From Asaia platycodi JCM 25414 (GTDB taxonomy: Bacteria > Pseudomonadota > Alphaproteobacteria > Acetobacterales > Acetobacteraceae): DNA of 64,000 bases. The translations under genes and the position numbers were made by a program. Positions within the stretch are counted from its first letter, which is position 1; every line of letters begins with the position of its first letter. This document shows, piece after piece, positions 10,022 to 19,582 of the stretch. A model generated the notes under the pieces. The model ran no database searches. It saw nothing but the letters and a program-made list of their open reading frames with translations, and was not told the origin of the DNA. The stretch is taken from positions 62,001 through 126,000 of the forward strand of contig NZ_BAKW01000001.1 of assembly GCF_000614545.1 (NCBI RefSeq). Direction: 5' to 3'.

Positions 10022-11467
10022 TGTCTTTCTCGTTCCTTCCCAATGCTGTGCTGGTGCTCTGCCTCGGGAGCCTGGTGCAGCTCGCCGCCATTTCGTGGCG
10101 GCGTCATGTGGCGCGTGACGCCATTTTGTGCGTCATCGTGCTCGTGGCGGCTCTCGCCTCGATCATGCTGCCTACGGCCTTGATCATGAACGGTGCGCTG
10201 CCGCTTTTTGCGCCCGATACCTGGGCGTCGTTTGCGGGTGCGCTGATCATTCTTTCCGTTCTGGCCATTGTCCTGATGTCGCGCCATGCGCGATCAGCGC
10301 CGACCCGACTGTCAATAGCGAGTATTTCCTGCTGCTGACGCTGGCGACGTTGGGCGGGGTCGCCATGACCGGCGCCGTGCATTTCATCTCGTTCTTCCTC
10401 GGTCTCGAAACGCTCAGCCTCTCATTGCTCGGTCTGATCGCCTTCCAGAACAAGCGTCTGGATGCCGGTGAAGCAGCAATGAAATATCTGCTGCTCTCCG
10501 GTGTGGCCTCGGCCACCATGGTATTCGGCTTTGCGCTGATCTATGCCGAGACCGGATCGCTGCGCTTTGGTGCTCCAGACCTGTCTCAGGCTCCTGAGCC
10601 GATCATCGGCACGATGGGCGTGATCCTCGTGCTGACCGGCATGTTCTTCAAGCTGTCTGCCGTGCCGTTCCATCTCTGGCTGGCTGATGTTCTTGAGGCA
10701 CGTCGGTGCCGGTAGCGGCGCTTGTGGCGGTGACATCAAAGATCGCGCTGTTTGCCGCGATGCTGCGCTATTTCTCCTCGGTCAATCTCTATCTGCCAAG
10801 CGCGCAGGTGAACGAGATCCTGATCGTGGCCGTGCTCAGCATGCTTGGTGGTAACCTGATGGCGGTGGTGCAGACCGATCTGCGTCGCCTGCTGGCAGGC
10901 TCGTCTATCGCGCATGTCGGTTATCTTCTGGTGGCCTTTCTGTCGCCGGGTCCGTTCGGTGTGGCCTCGGCAGCCTTCTATCTGGCGGCCTACGCGATTT
11001 CGACCATTGGCGTGTTTGCCATCATGAATGGCGTGCTGCCGCAGGGTACCGATATCCGTGAATGGCACGGCCTGTTCCGTCGCAAACCTGCGGCGGCTCT
11101 GGCAATGTCGGTCATGCTGATCTCGCTGGCTGGCATTCCGCCTGCAGTCGGCTTTTTTGCGAAGTTCTACATCGTGGCGGCCGGTGTCTCCGCGCATCAG
11201 ACCCTGCTGCTTTTCGTCCTGATTTTGAGCAGCACGATCGGCCTGTTCTACTATCTGCGTCTGATTCTCATCATGCTGACGCCCGCTCCGGCCGGTCGTG
11301 AGACCCATGCCGAGGTGACGGCGCCGACCCCGGTCAACGCTGCACTGATCGCAGTTCTGGCCTGCGCCACCATCCTGCTGGGTATCTGCCCCAGCACGCT
11401 GGTGCAGCGCAGCCAGGGTCTGGTCGTTGCTCCGCCGCTACCGGCCGCGCCTGCAAGGTTACCCTGA
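10021..11467 (+). CDS. nuoN: NADH-quinone oxidoreductase subunit N (two frame breaks)
   Basis: Third antiporter-like subunit of complex I; about 481 residues after repair. Landmarks: FISFFLGLETLSLSLLGLIA with its membrane Glu, FFKLSAVPFHLWLADV with the Lys and the Trp loop, and VAALVAVTSKIALFAAMLRY. The frame breaks near 10287 and near 10699 (GAGGCACG for a G-longer run). Each repair joins sequence that follows the family. Last gene of the nuo operon, followed by a strong terminator. Confidence 0.92.
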
Positions 11468-11498
11468 TTGTTAGCAGGGCCTTGTGCCGGAAGGTCAG

Positions 11499-11532
11499 AA
11501 AGCTGCATGTCGCGAGGCATGCAGCTTTTTTT
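11499..11532 (+). terminator. Rho-independent terminator of the nuo operon
   Basis: A perfect 11-bp stem (AAAGCTGCATG and CATGCAGCTTT) with an eight-base loop runs straight into a run of seven T. It begins 32 bases after the nuoN stop. The cobG start codon is only 38 bases further on, so any cob promoter must overlap this terminator, or cob depends on read-through. Confidence 0.9.
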
Positions 11533-11569
11533 ATGAGGCAGGCACGCCAAGTAGCGCTATCACCGCCTG

Positions 11570-12673
11570 ATGACGCGTTCTCCTCTCCGTAAAGGTTGGT
11601 GTCCGAGCTCCATGCTCCCATGCAGACGCATGATGGCTGGCTCGTGCGTGTCACCCCCGACCTCGAAGGGCTGACGCCCGCGCATCTCTCTTTTCTTGCA
11701 GCAAAAGCAGCCGGGTGGGGCAATGGGCGCATCACGCTCACCATGCGCGGCAATCTGCAATTGCGTGGCTTCGACGAAGTCGCTGCCCGCCGGTTCTCGG
11801 CAGAGGCGGCGGAAAGGGGGCTGGGTCTTGCCAATCCTGAACGCGAGTCCCGCCGCCGCCTGCTGTTCATGTCGCCTCTTGCCGGCCTCGACCCGGATTG
11901 CGCGTCCGACACGCTGGCGCTTGCGCGCGAGGTAGAGGCCGCCCTCATCGCGCCCGATCTGGGCTGGCGCCCCCCCCGAAAAATTCGGGGTGGCTGTCGA
12001 TGGCGGGGGACACGTGCCGAGCGGGGCGTTGCGGGCCGATCTGATGCTGCGCCACGAGCAGGGCGACTGGGTTCTTCATCACGGCCCGACCCGGCATAGG
12101 GGTGGCAGAGCCGTCATTGTCCCGCTTCTGCTCGATCTGATAGCGGCTTCATCGGCGCAACCGAGGGCAGAACGGGCGCTACACCGCGCCCCATCGTTCA
12201 CGGGGCAGAGACCCTCGCTCATGGGCGCGTTTCTGCCGGAATGTTTCGGGGCGCTCGCCCTTCTGGGAGAGATCAGTGCTGCGACCTGCTTCATGCTGGC
12301 AGAAACGGCGGCAAGGGTTCGCGTGACGCCCTGGCGAGGCATTGTGCTGGATCGAACTGTAGAGGCGCCCGATCTCATGACCGACCCGAAGGATAGCCGG
12401 AAGGACCTGATCGCCTGCCCCGGCAAGGGCGGCTGTGCCCATGCACTCAGCCCGACCCGGCAGGATGCCTTGTCTCTTGCATCCGCGCTTTCAGGTCGCA
12501 GTCTGCATGTTTCGGGCTGCGCCAAGGGTTGTGCTTCTCGTGGTCTGAGTGATGTGACCCTCGTTGCGCGTGAGGCAGGTTATGATCTCATCTGGAATGG
12601 AACGGTCGCCGACAGGCCGGTCGAGACTGGCCTTGGCATCGCGGACGTGCGAAGGCGTCTGCATCGTCCGTGA
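11570..12673 (+). CDS. cobG: Precorrin-3B synthase CobG (two frame breaks)
   Basis: Oxygen-dependent monooxygenase of aerobic cobalamin synthesis that converts precorrin-3A to precorrin-3B; related to sulfite/nitrite reductases. Repaired length is about 367 residues. Visible: the ferredoxin-like repeat LTMRGNLQLRGF, the cluster motif CPGKGGCAHA and the second pair in HVSGCAKGCASRG. The ATG at 11570 gives MTRSPLRKGWCP, then a lost C near 11615 leads to ELHAPMQTHDGWLVRV. A second break lies in the C7 run at 11971-11977, which needs one base fewer or two more. Presence of cobG rather than cbi genes marks the aerobic route. First gene of the cob group, 64 bases before cobH. Confidence 0.88.
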
Positions 12674-12736
12674 CGCGACGAGATAGACAGGCCCGGATTT
12701 ACTGAACCGGGAAGACAGGAAGGAAGAAAGCCACCC

Positions 12737-13372
12737 ATGACCGAGGGGCGCTACGACTACATTCACGACGGGGCTGCAATCTACGCGCAATCCTTCGCGA
12801 CGATCAGGGCAGAGGCCGATCTCTCCGGCTTTACGCCCGACCAGTCGCGTGTTGCTGTGCGGGTGATTCATGCCTGCGGAATGGTCGAGATAACGCGCTC
12901 TCTGTCTTTTTCTCCCGATTTCGTTTCTGCGGCGCGGGCGGCTCTTCTTGCAGGCAAGCCGATCCTTTGCGATTCAGAAATGGTGGCCCATGGTGTGACC
13001 CGGGCCCGCCTGCCTGCTGAAAACCAGGTGATCTGCACCTTGCGCGACAAGCGTACGCCCGAAGTTGCGGCTTTTATCGGCAATACACGCTCGGCGGCGG
13101 CAGTCGATCTCTGGGGCGACGATCTTGATGGGGCTCTGGTGGCTATCGGTAATGCGCCGACCGCTCTTTTTCGGCTCCTCGAACTCATCCAGCATGGCGG
13201 TGAGCGCCCTGCGGCCATTATCGGCATGCCGGTCGGGTTTGTGGGCGCGGCGGAGTCGAAAGAGGCGTTGGCCCTGTTCGGCGAGATCCCGTGGGTCATC
13301 GTACGTGGCAGGCTTGGTGGCAGCGCCATGGCGGCGGCCTGCGTGAACGCACTGGCAAGCGAGACGGAATGA
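12737..13372 (+). CDS. cobH: Precorrin-8X methylmutase CobH
   Basis: Moves the C11 methyl group to C12, turning precorrin-8X into hydrogenobyrinate; 211 residues, the usual family size. The catalytic His lies in VIHACGMVEIT near residue 44. ILCDSEMVAHGVTR and the C-terminal GFVGAAESKEAL and GRLGGSAMAAACVNAL match CobH/CbiC. AGGAAGGAAG precedes the ATG. The stop overlaps the cobI start (ATGA). Confidence 0.95.
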   Translation: MTEGRYDYIHDGAAIYAQSFATIRAEADLSGFTPDQSRVAVRVIHACGMVEITRSLSFSPDFVSAARAALLAGKPILCDSEMVAHGVTRARLPAENQVICTLRDKRTPEVAAFIGNTRSAAAVDLWGDDLDGALVAIGNAPTALFRLLELIQHGGERPAAIIGMPVGFVGAAESKEALALFGEIPWVIVRGRLGGSAMAAACVNALASETE

Positions 13373-14089
13373 GCGGTGTCTGTCGAATCCTCGGTATGGG
13401 GCCGGGTGATCCTGAACTCCTGACGCTCAAGGCGGTGCGGCTTCTGGGCGAGGCCGATGTGGTCGCCTGGTTTGCTGCCTGCGGTCGGGCGGGCCATGCG
13501 CGGGTGATTGCAGACGGGCATATTCCCGTAACAGCGCAGGAACTGCGCTTTGACTATCCCTTCACCACAGGCGTCTCGGTTGAAGACCCGCGCTATCTCA
13601 TCGAGATGGCCGCGTTCTACGATTCCTGCGCGCAGCGTCTGGCAGAAGAACTCGCGCAGGGGCGTCATGTCGCGCTGCTTTGCGAAGGTGATCCGTTTCT
13701 CTACGGCTCGGCCATGTATTTGTTTGATCGTTTGAGTCCCGCCCATCGTTGCGAGATCGTGCCCGGTATTTCCGGCATGAGCGGGTGCTGGTCGGCAGCG
13801 CATCTGCATGGTGCATGGCGATGACGTGCTGAGCGTGCTTCCGGCCACGCTCGATGAAGAGAGCCTCGCGGCCTGGCTGAGTCGTGGCGATGCGCATGTG
13901 ATCATGAAGCTCGGGCGTAATTTCGCCAAGGTGCGCGGGGCTTTGCAACGTAGCGGACGGCATGAAAACGCCGTCTATGTCGAGCGTGGTACGCAGAGCG
14001 GTCAGATCTGTCTACCTCTCGATCAGGCGCCGGAAAAAGCACCGTATTTTTCGATGGTGCTGGTACCTGGCCGCAAGCGCGCCCGATGA
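13369..14089 (+). CDS. cobI: Precorrin-2 C20-methyltransferase CobI (one frame break)
   Basis: SAM-dependent methyltransferase converting precorrin-2 to precorrin-3A; about 240 residues. The N-terminal GMGPGDPELLTLKAVRLL is the tetrapyrrole methyltransferase signature of the CobI branch, followed by LLCEGDPFLYGSAMYLF and the SAM-site IVPGISGMSG. The frame breaks near 13802; GCATGG is likely GCCATGG, after which MVHGDDVLSVLPATL continues. ATG start overlaps the cobH stop, and the stop overlaps cobJ. The start at 13369 gives a standard N-terminus. Confidence 0.92.
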
Positions 14090-14847
14090 GTCTGCGTCTT
14101 TACGTCGTGGGGCTCGGCCCAGGTGCCGCAGAGCAGATCACGCAAGAGGCGCGTGACGCGCTGGCACAGGCGACCGACCTGCTTGGTTATGGTCTCTATG
14201 TTACACGCGCCGTCGTGCTTGGAGCGGCTGGTAATGCCGTGGCGCATGTGACCGATAACCGCGAAGAGCTTGGCCGGGCGCGCCATGCGCTCGAACTTGC
14301 CATGCAGGGGCATGTGCCGGTCGTGGTGTCTGGTGGCGATGCCGGGGTGTTTGGGATGGCGAGTGCCGTGTTCGAGGCTCTGGCTGACGGGCCCGAAGCC
14401 TGGCGTGCGATCGATATCAGAATCATTCCCGGTGTTACCGCCGTGCTGGCAGCCGCCGCGCGTCTGGGTGCGCCTCTGGGCGGCGATTTCTGCGTTGTTT
14501 CTCTTTCCGACAACCTCAAGCCCTGGGAAATTGTCGTCAGACGTCTGCGCCTTGCCGCAGAGGCCGGGCTTGTGATCGCACTCTACAACCCGCGCTCTCT
14601 TGCGCGGCCGGGGCAGCTCGATCTGGGGTTTGCGGCACTGCGCGAGGTGCTGCCGGGAGATATTCCGGTCGTTTTTGCGCGTGCGATCGGGCGTCCTGCC
14701 GAGCATGTGCTGAGCACGACACTGGCCCAGGCGAGGGGGGAAAGCGCGGATATGAGCACGCTGGTGCTGATCGGCTGTGCCCATACGCGTCAGATAGAGC
14801 GACCGGGCCAGACGCCGTGGCTCTATACGTTGCGCCGTATTCCCTGA
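14086..14847 (+). CDS. cobJ: Precorrin-3B C17-methyltransferase CobJ
   Basis: SAM-dependent ring-contracting methyltransferase of corrin synthesis; 253 residues. Signature elements: YVVGLGPGAAEQIT at the N-terminus, VVVSGGDAGVFGMAS near residue 85, and IIPGVTAVLAAAARLGAPL near residue 110, then ALYNPRS. It starts inside the cobI stop. Its 3' end overlaps the 3' end of cobK (opposite strand) by 25 bases. Intact. Confidence 0.95.
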   Translation: MSLRLYVVGLGPGAAEQITQEARDALAQATDLLGYGLYVTRAVVLGAAGNAVAHVTDNREELGRARHALELAMQGHVPVVVSGGDAGVFGMASAVFEALADGPEAWRAIDIRIIPGVTAVLAAAARLGAPLGGDFCVVSLSDNLKPWEIVVRRLRLAAEAGLVIALYNPRSLARPGQLDLGFAALREVLPGDIPVVFARAIGRPAEHVLSTTLAQARGESADMSTLVLIGCAHTRQIERPGQTPWLYTLRRIP

Positions 14848-15578
14848 GTCGGGTTCTGCTCAACCCAGTCCAGCGCGGCCTCGACGCTTGCGCATTCCTG
14901 TGCAGGCGGCAAGGCAGGGCGATCGACCATGATCACCTCAAGACCGAGAAGCCGTGCGGCTTCCAGCTTGGCGATTGTCGCATCGGACCCTGCATTTTTT
15001 GTCACGAGACAATCGATCCTGTGCTGCTTCATGAGAGTGATCTCGTCATCGAGTGAGAAGGGGCCACGCGCCAGAATCAGGGTCGTGTGAGGAGGAAGAG
15101 GCAGATGCGGTGTCTCGATGCTGCGCAGGAGATAGCGGTGCGGCGTCATCATGAACGGGGCGAGGTCCTTGCGCCCGGTTGTGAGGAAAACATGGCGCGG
15201 CATTTCTCCCAGAGCCGCTGGCACCTGGGCGATCGTGCTCACATGGTGCCATCGTGCCCCCGGCGGCGCCTGCCAGGCCGGTCGCGCCAGACGCAGCAGC
15301 TTTATGGCGCAAAGCTGCGTGGCTTCGACGGCATGGCGGCTCATTTGCGCGGCGAAAGGATGGGTTGCGTCGATGACCGCATCGATCCGGTTGGCCCTGA
15401 GATAATCTGCCAGCCCCGCAACGCCGCCGAACCCGCCAATGCGCGTTTCGGCGGGCACGGGGAGTGCCGAGTTTGTGACCCCTGCCAGTGAAAAAATGAT
15501 ATGATGACTGCGTCGAGACTCCAGCGCGCGGCAAAGCTGGCGTGCCTCGCTCGTTCCCCCAAGGATCAGGATCTGCAT
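14823..15578 (-). CDS. cobK: Precorrin-6A reductase CobK
   Basis: NADPH-dependent reductase of precorrin-6A; 251 residues from the ATG at 15578 (MQILILGGTSEARQL). Landmarks: the N-terminal GGTSEA nucleotide loop, DATHPFAAQMSRHAVEA near residue 78, LTTGRKDLAPF and VTKNAGSDATIAKLEAA. It is the only cob gene on the minus strand, between cobJ and cobL. It faces cobJ tail to tail and its start lies only three bases from the proposed cobL start. An earlier in-frame start at 15602 would overlap cobL more. Confidence 0.93.
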   Translation of the reverse strand: MQILILGGTSEARQLCRALESRRSHHIIFSLAGVTNSALPVPAETRIGGFGGVAGLADYLRANRIDAVIDATHPFAAQMSRHAVEATQLCAIKLLRLARPAWQAPPGARWHHVSTIAQVPAALGEMPRHVFLTTGRKDLAPFMMTPHRYLLRSIETPHLPLPPHTTLILARGPFSLDDEITLMKQHRIDCLVTKNAGSDATIAKLEAARLLGLEVIMVDRPALPPAQECASVEAALDWVEQNPTQGIRRNV

Positions 15579-15581
15579 CGT

Positions 15582-16815
15582 TTGCCTTCTCTTGCTTTTC
15601 ACTCAGGCGCCACACCCTGGCTCACCGTCGTCGGGCTAGGTGAAGACGGGTTTGAGGCGCTTTCACGACAGGCGCAACGGGCAATCGCTGACGCCGAGGT
15701 GATTATGGGAGGCAGGCGCCATCTGGCCTGATCGAAAGACGAAGCCGTGCCGAACAGCAGCCATGGCCATCGCCCTATGCTCAGGCCATGCGCGCACTTG
15801 AAAAGCATGAAGGCAGGAAGGTGGTGGTTCTGGCCTCAGGCGATCCGTTCTTTTTCGGTGCAGGCACGCAGCTTGTCGCGCATTTTGGTCGTGAGGCGCT
15901 GTGTGTCCTGCCGGGGCGCTCCTGTCTGACCGCCGCCTGCTCCCGTCTTGGCTGGTCGGTACAGGATATCACGGTCGTTTCTCTATGCGGGCGTCCGCTT
16001 TCGCGGCTCGTGCCGCATCTTCAGCCGGTGCACGGCTGTTGCTGCTTTCTGCCGACGAGACGACCCCAGCCAGAGTGGGGGCTTTCCTGACCGAACATGG
16101 GTGCGGCCAGAGTTGGCTCCATCTGCTTGAGGCCCTCGATGGCCCCGATGAGAGCCAGCGCGCTCTGCGCGCCTGCGAGGCAGTGCCGGAGCCTGTTGCC
16201 CGGCTCAATATGGTGGCGGTCGAGATCGTGGCTGGCGCAGGGGCGCGATTGATGCCGCTCTCCAGTGGTCTGCCGGATGATTTTTTCGAGCATGACGGGC
16301 AGATCACCAAGCAGGAAATCCGTGCGGTGACGCTTTCGGCGCTGGCGCCGCATCCGGGGCAGATCCTGTGGGATCTGGGGGCAGGATCAGGGTCGATAGG
16401 CATCGAATGGATGCTGCGTCACCCCGCCAATCGCGCTTTTGCGGTCGAGCGCGATGCGACGCGTGTGGCCCGTATCATGCGTAACGCCGAGGCGCTGGGT
16501 GTGCCCGAGCTTCACGTGGAGCAGCACGCTTTGCCCTGCGCTCTGCCCGGTTTTTCGGTGCCTGATGCCGTGTTTGTCGGTGGGGGTGTCGGCGTGCCGG
16601 GGCTGCTCGAAATGGGCTGGTCCGCGTTAAGGCCGGGCGGGCGTCTGGTAGCCAATGCGGTGACGCTTGAAGGCGAGCAGAGGCTTTTCCAGGCTTTTCA
16701 AGCGTGGGGGGGTGCGCTATCGCGCATCGGCGTAGAGCGTCTAGGACCGATAGGCAATGTGTTTGGATTCAGGCCCGCGATGACAGTAACCCAGTTTCAG
16801 GCTGTCAAGACATGA
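15582..16815 (+). CDS. cobL: Precorrin-6Y C5,15-methyltransferase (decarboxylating) CobL (two frame breaks)
   Basis: Two-domain enzyme. An N-terminal tetrapyrrole methylase domain (WLTVVGLGEDGFEAL, LASGDPFFFGAG) is fused to a C-terminal CbiT-like methylase/decarboxylase domain (SAM loop WDLGAGSGSIGIEW). About 410 residues. The frame breaks near 15731 (GGCCTGATC for GGCCCTGATC) and near 16030 (one C short in CAGCCGGTG). The start is unclear: no ATG lies near the family start, so TTG 15582 is a guess. Its promoter region must lie in cobK on the opposite strand. The stop overlaps cobE. Confidence 0.88.
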
Positions 16816-17195
16816 TCATCGGGGGATTGGGCTGCAAGCTCGATGCCTCTCCAGAGGCTATGATCGCGGTAGTAAAGCAGGCTGTCGAGCGTTGGGGGCT
16901 GCCCCATAGCTTTGCGGTGCCGCCATTCAGGCAGAATCACGCGGCGGTTCAGGCCGTCGCCCAGCTTTTCAGCCTGCCGATTGCCATTGTCGATCTTCTG
17001 GCTCTGGCCTCGGCGCAGCCGCGCTGCCTTACCCATTCCGAACGTGCGCGCATCACGATGGGCTTTGGATCGATCGCCGAGGGGTGCGCGCTGGCCGCGC
17101 TGGGCCCGCAGGCGCAGCTTCTCGGCGCGCGTATCGCCGGTGAAGGGGTCACTTGCGCTTTCGCCTCGATCGCCCCCGATATGCTCTCTCCATGA
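16812..17195 (+). CDS. cobE: Cobalamin biosynthesis protein CobE (CbiG C-terminal domain)
   Basis: Small protein, 127 residues, matching the C-terminal domain of Cbi[14 protein letters not shown] at the N-terminus and [22 protein letters not shown] match the family pattern. Its exact role in the aerobic route is not settled; genetics in other bacteria place it in cobalamin synthesis. Starts inside the cobL stop and ends inside the cobM start (ATGA at both ends), so it is tightly coupled. Confidence 0.82.
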   Translation: MIIGGLGCKLDASPEAMIAVVKQAVERWGLPHSFAVPPFRQNHAAVQAVAQLFSLPIAIVDLLALASAQPRCLTHSERARITMGFGSIAEGCALAALGPQAQLLGARIAGEGVTCAFASIAPDMLSP

Positions 17196-17974
17196 CAGTG
17201 CATTTCATCGGCGCCGGGCCGGGTGCTGCCGATCTCATCACCATACGCGGGCGCGATCTTCTGGCCCGTCTGCCAGTCTGTCTTTATGCGGGATCGATCA
17301 TTCCCCCCGATGTCCTGGGCTTTTGCGGGCCGCAGACCCGACTGATCGATACGGCGCCGCTTTGTCTGGACGAGATCGAGGCCATTTTCGTTCAGGCCCA
17401 TCGTGACGGTCTGGATGTCGCCCGCCTGCATTCGGGCGATCTGTCTGTTTACAGCGCCGTCGCCGAGCAGGTTGCCCGCCTGAACAAGCAGGGCATTCCT
17501 TACACACTGACACCGGGTGTGCCGGCCTATGCGGCTTCCGCTGCGCTTCTGGGGCGGGAACTGACGGTGCCGGGGCTGGTGCAAAGCCTTGTGCTGACGC
17601 GCATCTCTGGGCGGGCTTCCGCAATGCCGGAGGCCGAAACGCTGGAGGCCTTTGCAGCGACTCGAGCGACTCTTGCAATCCATCTTGCCATACACAGGCT
17701 TGAGGAGGTGGTGACGCGTCTGCTGCCGTTCTACGGCTCAGCCTGTCCCGTTGCGATCGTCGCCCGTGCGAGCTGGCCGGATGAGCGTTGCGTTGAGGCG
17801 ACGCTCGGGGAGATTGCCGGGGTCATGGCCGCCGAGCCCGAGACACGTACGGCCCTCATTCTGGTGGGCCATGCGCTTGACCCGGCAATGACGAGAGAGA
17901 GCGCGCTCTATGACGCGCATTATCAGAGGCGGTTTCGCGGGCGCGATGAGACCCCACCGCGCGAGATCATCTAG
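17192..17974 (+). CDS. cobM: Precorrin-4 C11-methyltransferase CobM
   Basis: SAM-dependent methyltransferase acting on precorrin-4; 260 residues. N-terminal [18 protein letters not shown], then [28 protein letters not shown] and [20 protein letters not shown], all typical of CobM/CbiF. Last gene of the cobL-E-M group. No T-rich terminator follows; an 8-bp inverted repeat lies at 18015-18045. CobF, the enzyme acting next on precorrin-5, is not encoded in this window. Confidence 0.95.
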   Translation: MTVHFIGAGPGAADLITIRGRDLLARLPVCLYAGSIIPPDVLGFCGPQTRLIDTAPLCLDEIEAIFVQAHRDGLDVARLHSGDLSVYSAVAEQVARLNKQGIPYTLTPGVPAYAASAALLGRELTVPGLVQSLVLTRISGRASAMPEAETLEAFAATRATLAIHLAIHRLEEVVTRLLPFYGSACPVAIVARASWPDERCVEATLGEIAGVMAAEPETRTALILVGHALDPAMTRESALYDAHYQRRFRGRDETPPREII

Positions 17975-18084
17975 CCGGACGTGGCGCGTGTCATGACGTG
18001 AGCCCGTAGTGAAAGCGTGCCGACTGTCTGGTCAGGGCGGCACGCCTGGGCTTGCCGCGCCATACGCAGTCATGGATCGCGAGC

Positions 18085-18483
18085 TCAGGCCGTGTTGTCG
18101 TCTTCTTCTCTCCGACGGGCTGTCGATTGCTTGTGAACCTGACGCTCCATCCATTTCTGAGCAGTCAGTTTCAGTTCGGGATCGAGAAAACGGTACAGGC
18201 GCAGCAGATCGTCTTCATCCGGGGTGAGAACGGCAGGAATATCCTCTTCGACCATGCCTGTAAGAAAGGCTTCAGTCGAAACATCGAAAAGAACAGCGAG
18301 CTTGGGAATATATTTGCGCAAACTACCGACACGGCCTGTTTCCCAAAAAGCAACAGCCGATCGCGATACCCCCAGAGCGTCGGCAAGTTGCTGCTGACTA
18401 AGGCCTTGGCTCTTCCGAAGCATTGCGATGCGCCGTGTGAGAGCAAAGCTGGGTGAGATTTCGCCCTTTCGATTTACCGACAT
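18085..18483 (-). CDS. XRE-family helix-turn-helix regulator
   Basis: 132-residue cytoplasmic DNA-binding protein. The HTH_3 domain spans about residues 15-70 with the recognition region LSQQQLADALGVSRSAVAFWETGR. The C-terminal half is acidic then basic (DDLLRLYRFLDPELK, then ARRREED). Target unknown; it faces cobM tail to tail and stands alone. The start at 18483 gives a normal N-terminus. Confidence 0.85.
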   Translation of the reverse strand: MSVNRKGEISPSFALTRRIAMLRKSQGLSQQQLADALGVSRSAVAFWETGRVGSLRKYIPKLAVLFDVSTEAFLTGMVEEDIPAVLTPDEDDLLRLYRFLDPELKLTAQKWMERQVHKQSTARRREEDDNTA

Positions 18484-18569
18484 GTTTTCTTGCTCTCTAT
18501 TCTTCAGAAATTTTACAGCAACACGGTTAGCACTTGCTGAAGGCCAAAATCAGCCCCCTTTCGGTAAAA

Positions 18570-19490
18570 TTAGGTGGATTGTTTCCAGGGTTTGCGGCGT
18601 AAAATACCGCCTATGAGGTCAAGAAATGACGCGACCCGCGCCGGGTGAGAGCGCCCCGGCGGCGTCAGCAGGCAAAGTTCGGTCTCGGGAAAGCGCCATT
18701 CAGGCAGTACATGTTCCAGCCTGCCGTCACTCAGGGCGGCCGCAATCATGAACTCGGGAAACACGCCCATACCGATCCCTGCCAGGAGAGCGGGAAGAAA
18801 CGCTTCGGCATTATTGGCGCTGTAGCGTGGCTTGGGTGGTTCGACCTGAAGTGCCTCGCTCTCGCAGCTCATGCGCAGAAAACTGCCGGTCTGTGTGCTG
18901 GTATAGAAAAACCCGTCATGTTGCCTGAGATCTTTCGGATGAGACGGGCGACCATGCTGCGTCAGATATCGGGGTGAGGCGACCAGAAGCAGAGGGATGC
19001 GGCACAGACGAAGCCCGCGCAAAGAGGAAGGGGCGTGGGAGGCAATTCTGATTGCAATATCGAACCCGCCCTCAATCAGGTCGAGCTGCTCATCCGTATA
19101 GGTGATCGAGAGGGTAATATCGGGAAACTGCGCCAGAAAATCCGGAAGGAGCGGTGCGACATGGCTGAGTCCGAAAGAAATAGGGGCAGTGACCCGCAAT
19201 AATCCATGAGGATGGTGCACAGCGCGTCGCAGCTCGGCTTCTGCAGCCTCACCCTCTCCGAGAAGGCGCATGGCATGAGCCAGAACACGATGCCCCGTCT
19301 CGGTCAGGGCCAGCTTGCGTGAGGTCCGGTTGAAGACGAACGTGCCCGTCGCCTGTTCGAGGCGTGTGATCGCCTTCGAAACAGTCGGGCGTGAAAGGCC
19401 CAACGCATGTGCGGTGGCGCTGAACGACCCCAGCTCGACGATGCGGGCAAAAATGGCGAGAGCCTCGAAATCGGGCAGGCGTGATGTCAT
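18570..19490 (-). CDS. LysR-family transcriptional regulator
   Basis: 306 residues from the ATG at 19490 (MTSRLPDFEALAIFARIVE); another in-frame ATG at 19514 would add eight residues. N-terminal winged HTH with GSFSATAHALGLSRPTVSKAITRLE. The substrate-binding domain fills the rest (LRVTAPISFGLSHVAPLL, LIEGGFDIAIRI). It is divergent from the pirin gene, and a 7-bp inverted repeat sits on its 5' end (19493-19515). LysR proteins often control the divergent neighbour, so pirin control is a reasonable inference. Confidence 0.9.
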   Translation of the reverse strand: MTSRLPDFEALAIFARIVELGSFSATAHALGLSRPTVSKAITRLEQATGTFVFNRTSRKLALTETGHRVLAHAMRLLGEGEAAEAELRRAVHHPHGLLRVTAPISFGLSHVAPLLPDFLAQFPDITLSITYTDEQLDLIEGGFDIAIRIASHAPSSLRGLRLCRIPLLLVASPRYLTQHGRPSHPKDLRQHDGFFYTSTQTGSFLRMSCESEALQVEPPKPRYSANNAEAFLPALLAGIGMGVFPEFMIAAALSDGRLEHVLPEWRFPETELCLLTPPGRSHPARVASFLDLIGGILRRKPWKQST

Positions 19491-19492
19491 AA

Positions 19493-19515
19493 AATGGAAC
19501 CGATCTGTTTCCATT
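19493..19515. promoter_or_regulatory. Candidate LysR operator between lysR and pirin
   Basis: Perfect inverted repeat AATGGAA - nine bases - TTCCATT. It lies three bases upstream of the ATG chosen for the LysR gene and about 68 bases upstream of the pirin start. Size and symmetry fit a LysR-type site, but binding is inferred only. Confidence 0.45.
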
Positions 19516-19582
19516 ATTTCTATATCTTGACTCTGCCCTGCTTTTCTATGGTGAGCGCATCAAGGAACGAAGGATTATCCTC

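Noticed and set aside
11971..11977. C7 run in cobG as a phase-variation switch
   Set aside because: Fits the general pattern of run-length errors in this window, and a biosynthetic gene is an unlikely target.
18015..18045. 8-bp inverted repeat after cobM as a terminator
   Set aside because: Fifteen-base loop and no T-run; too weak to list as a feature.
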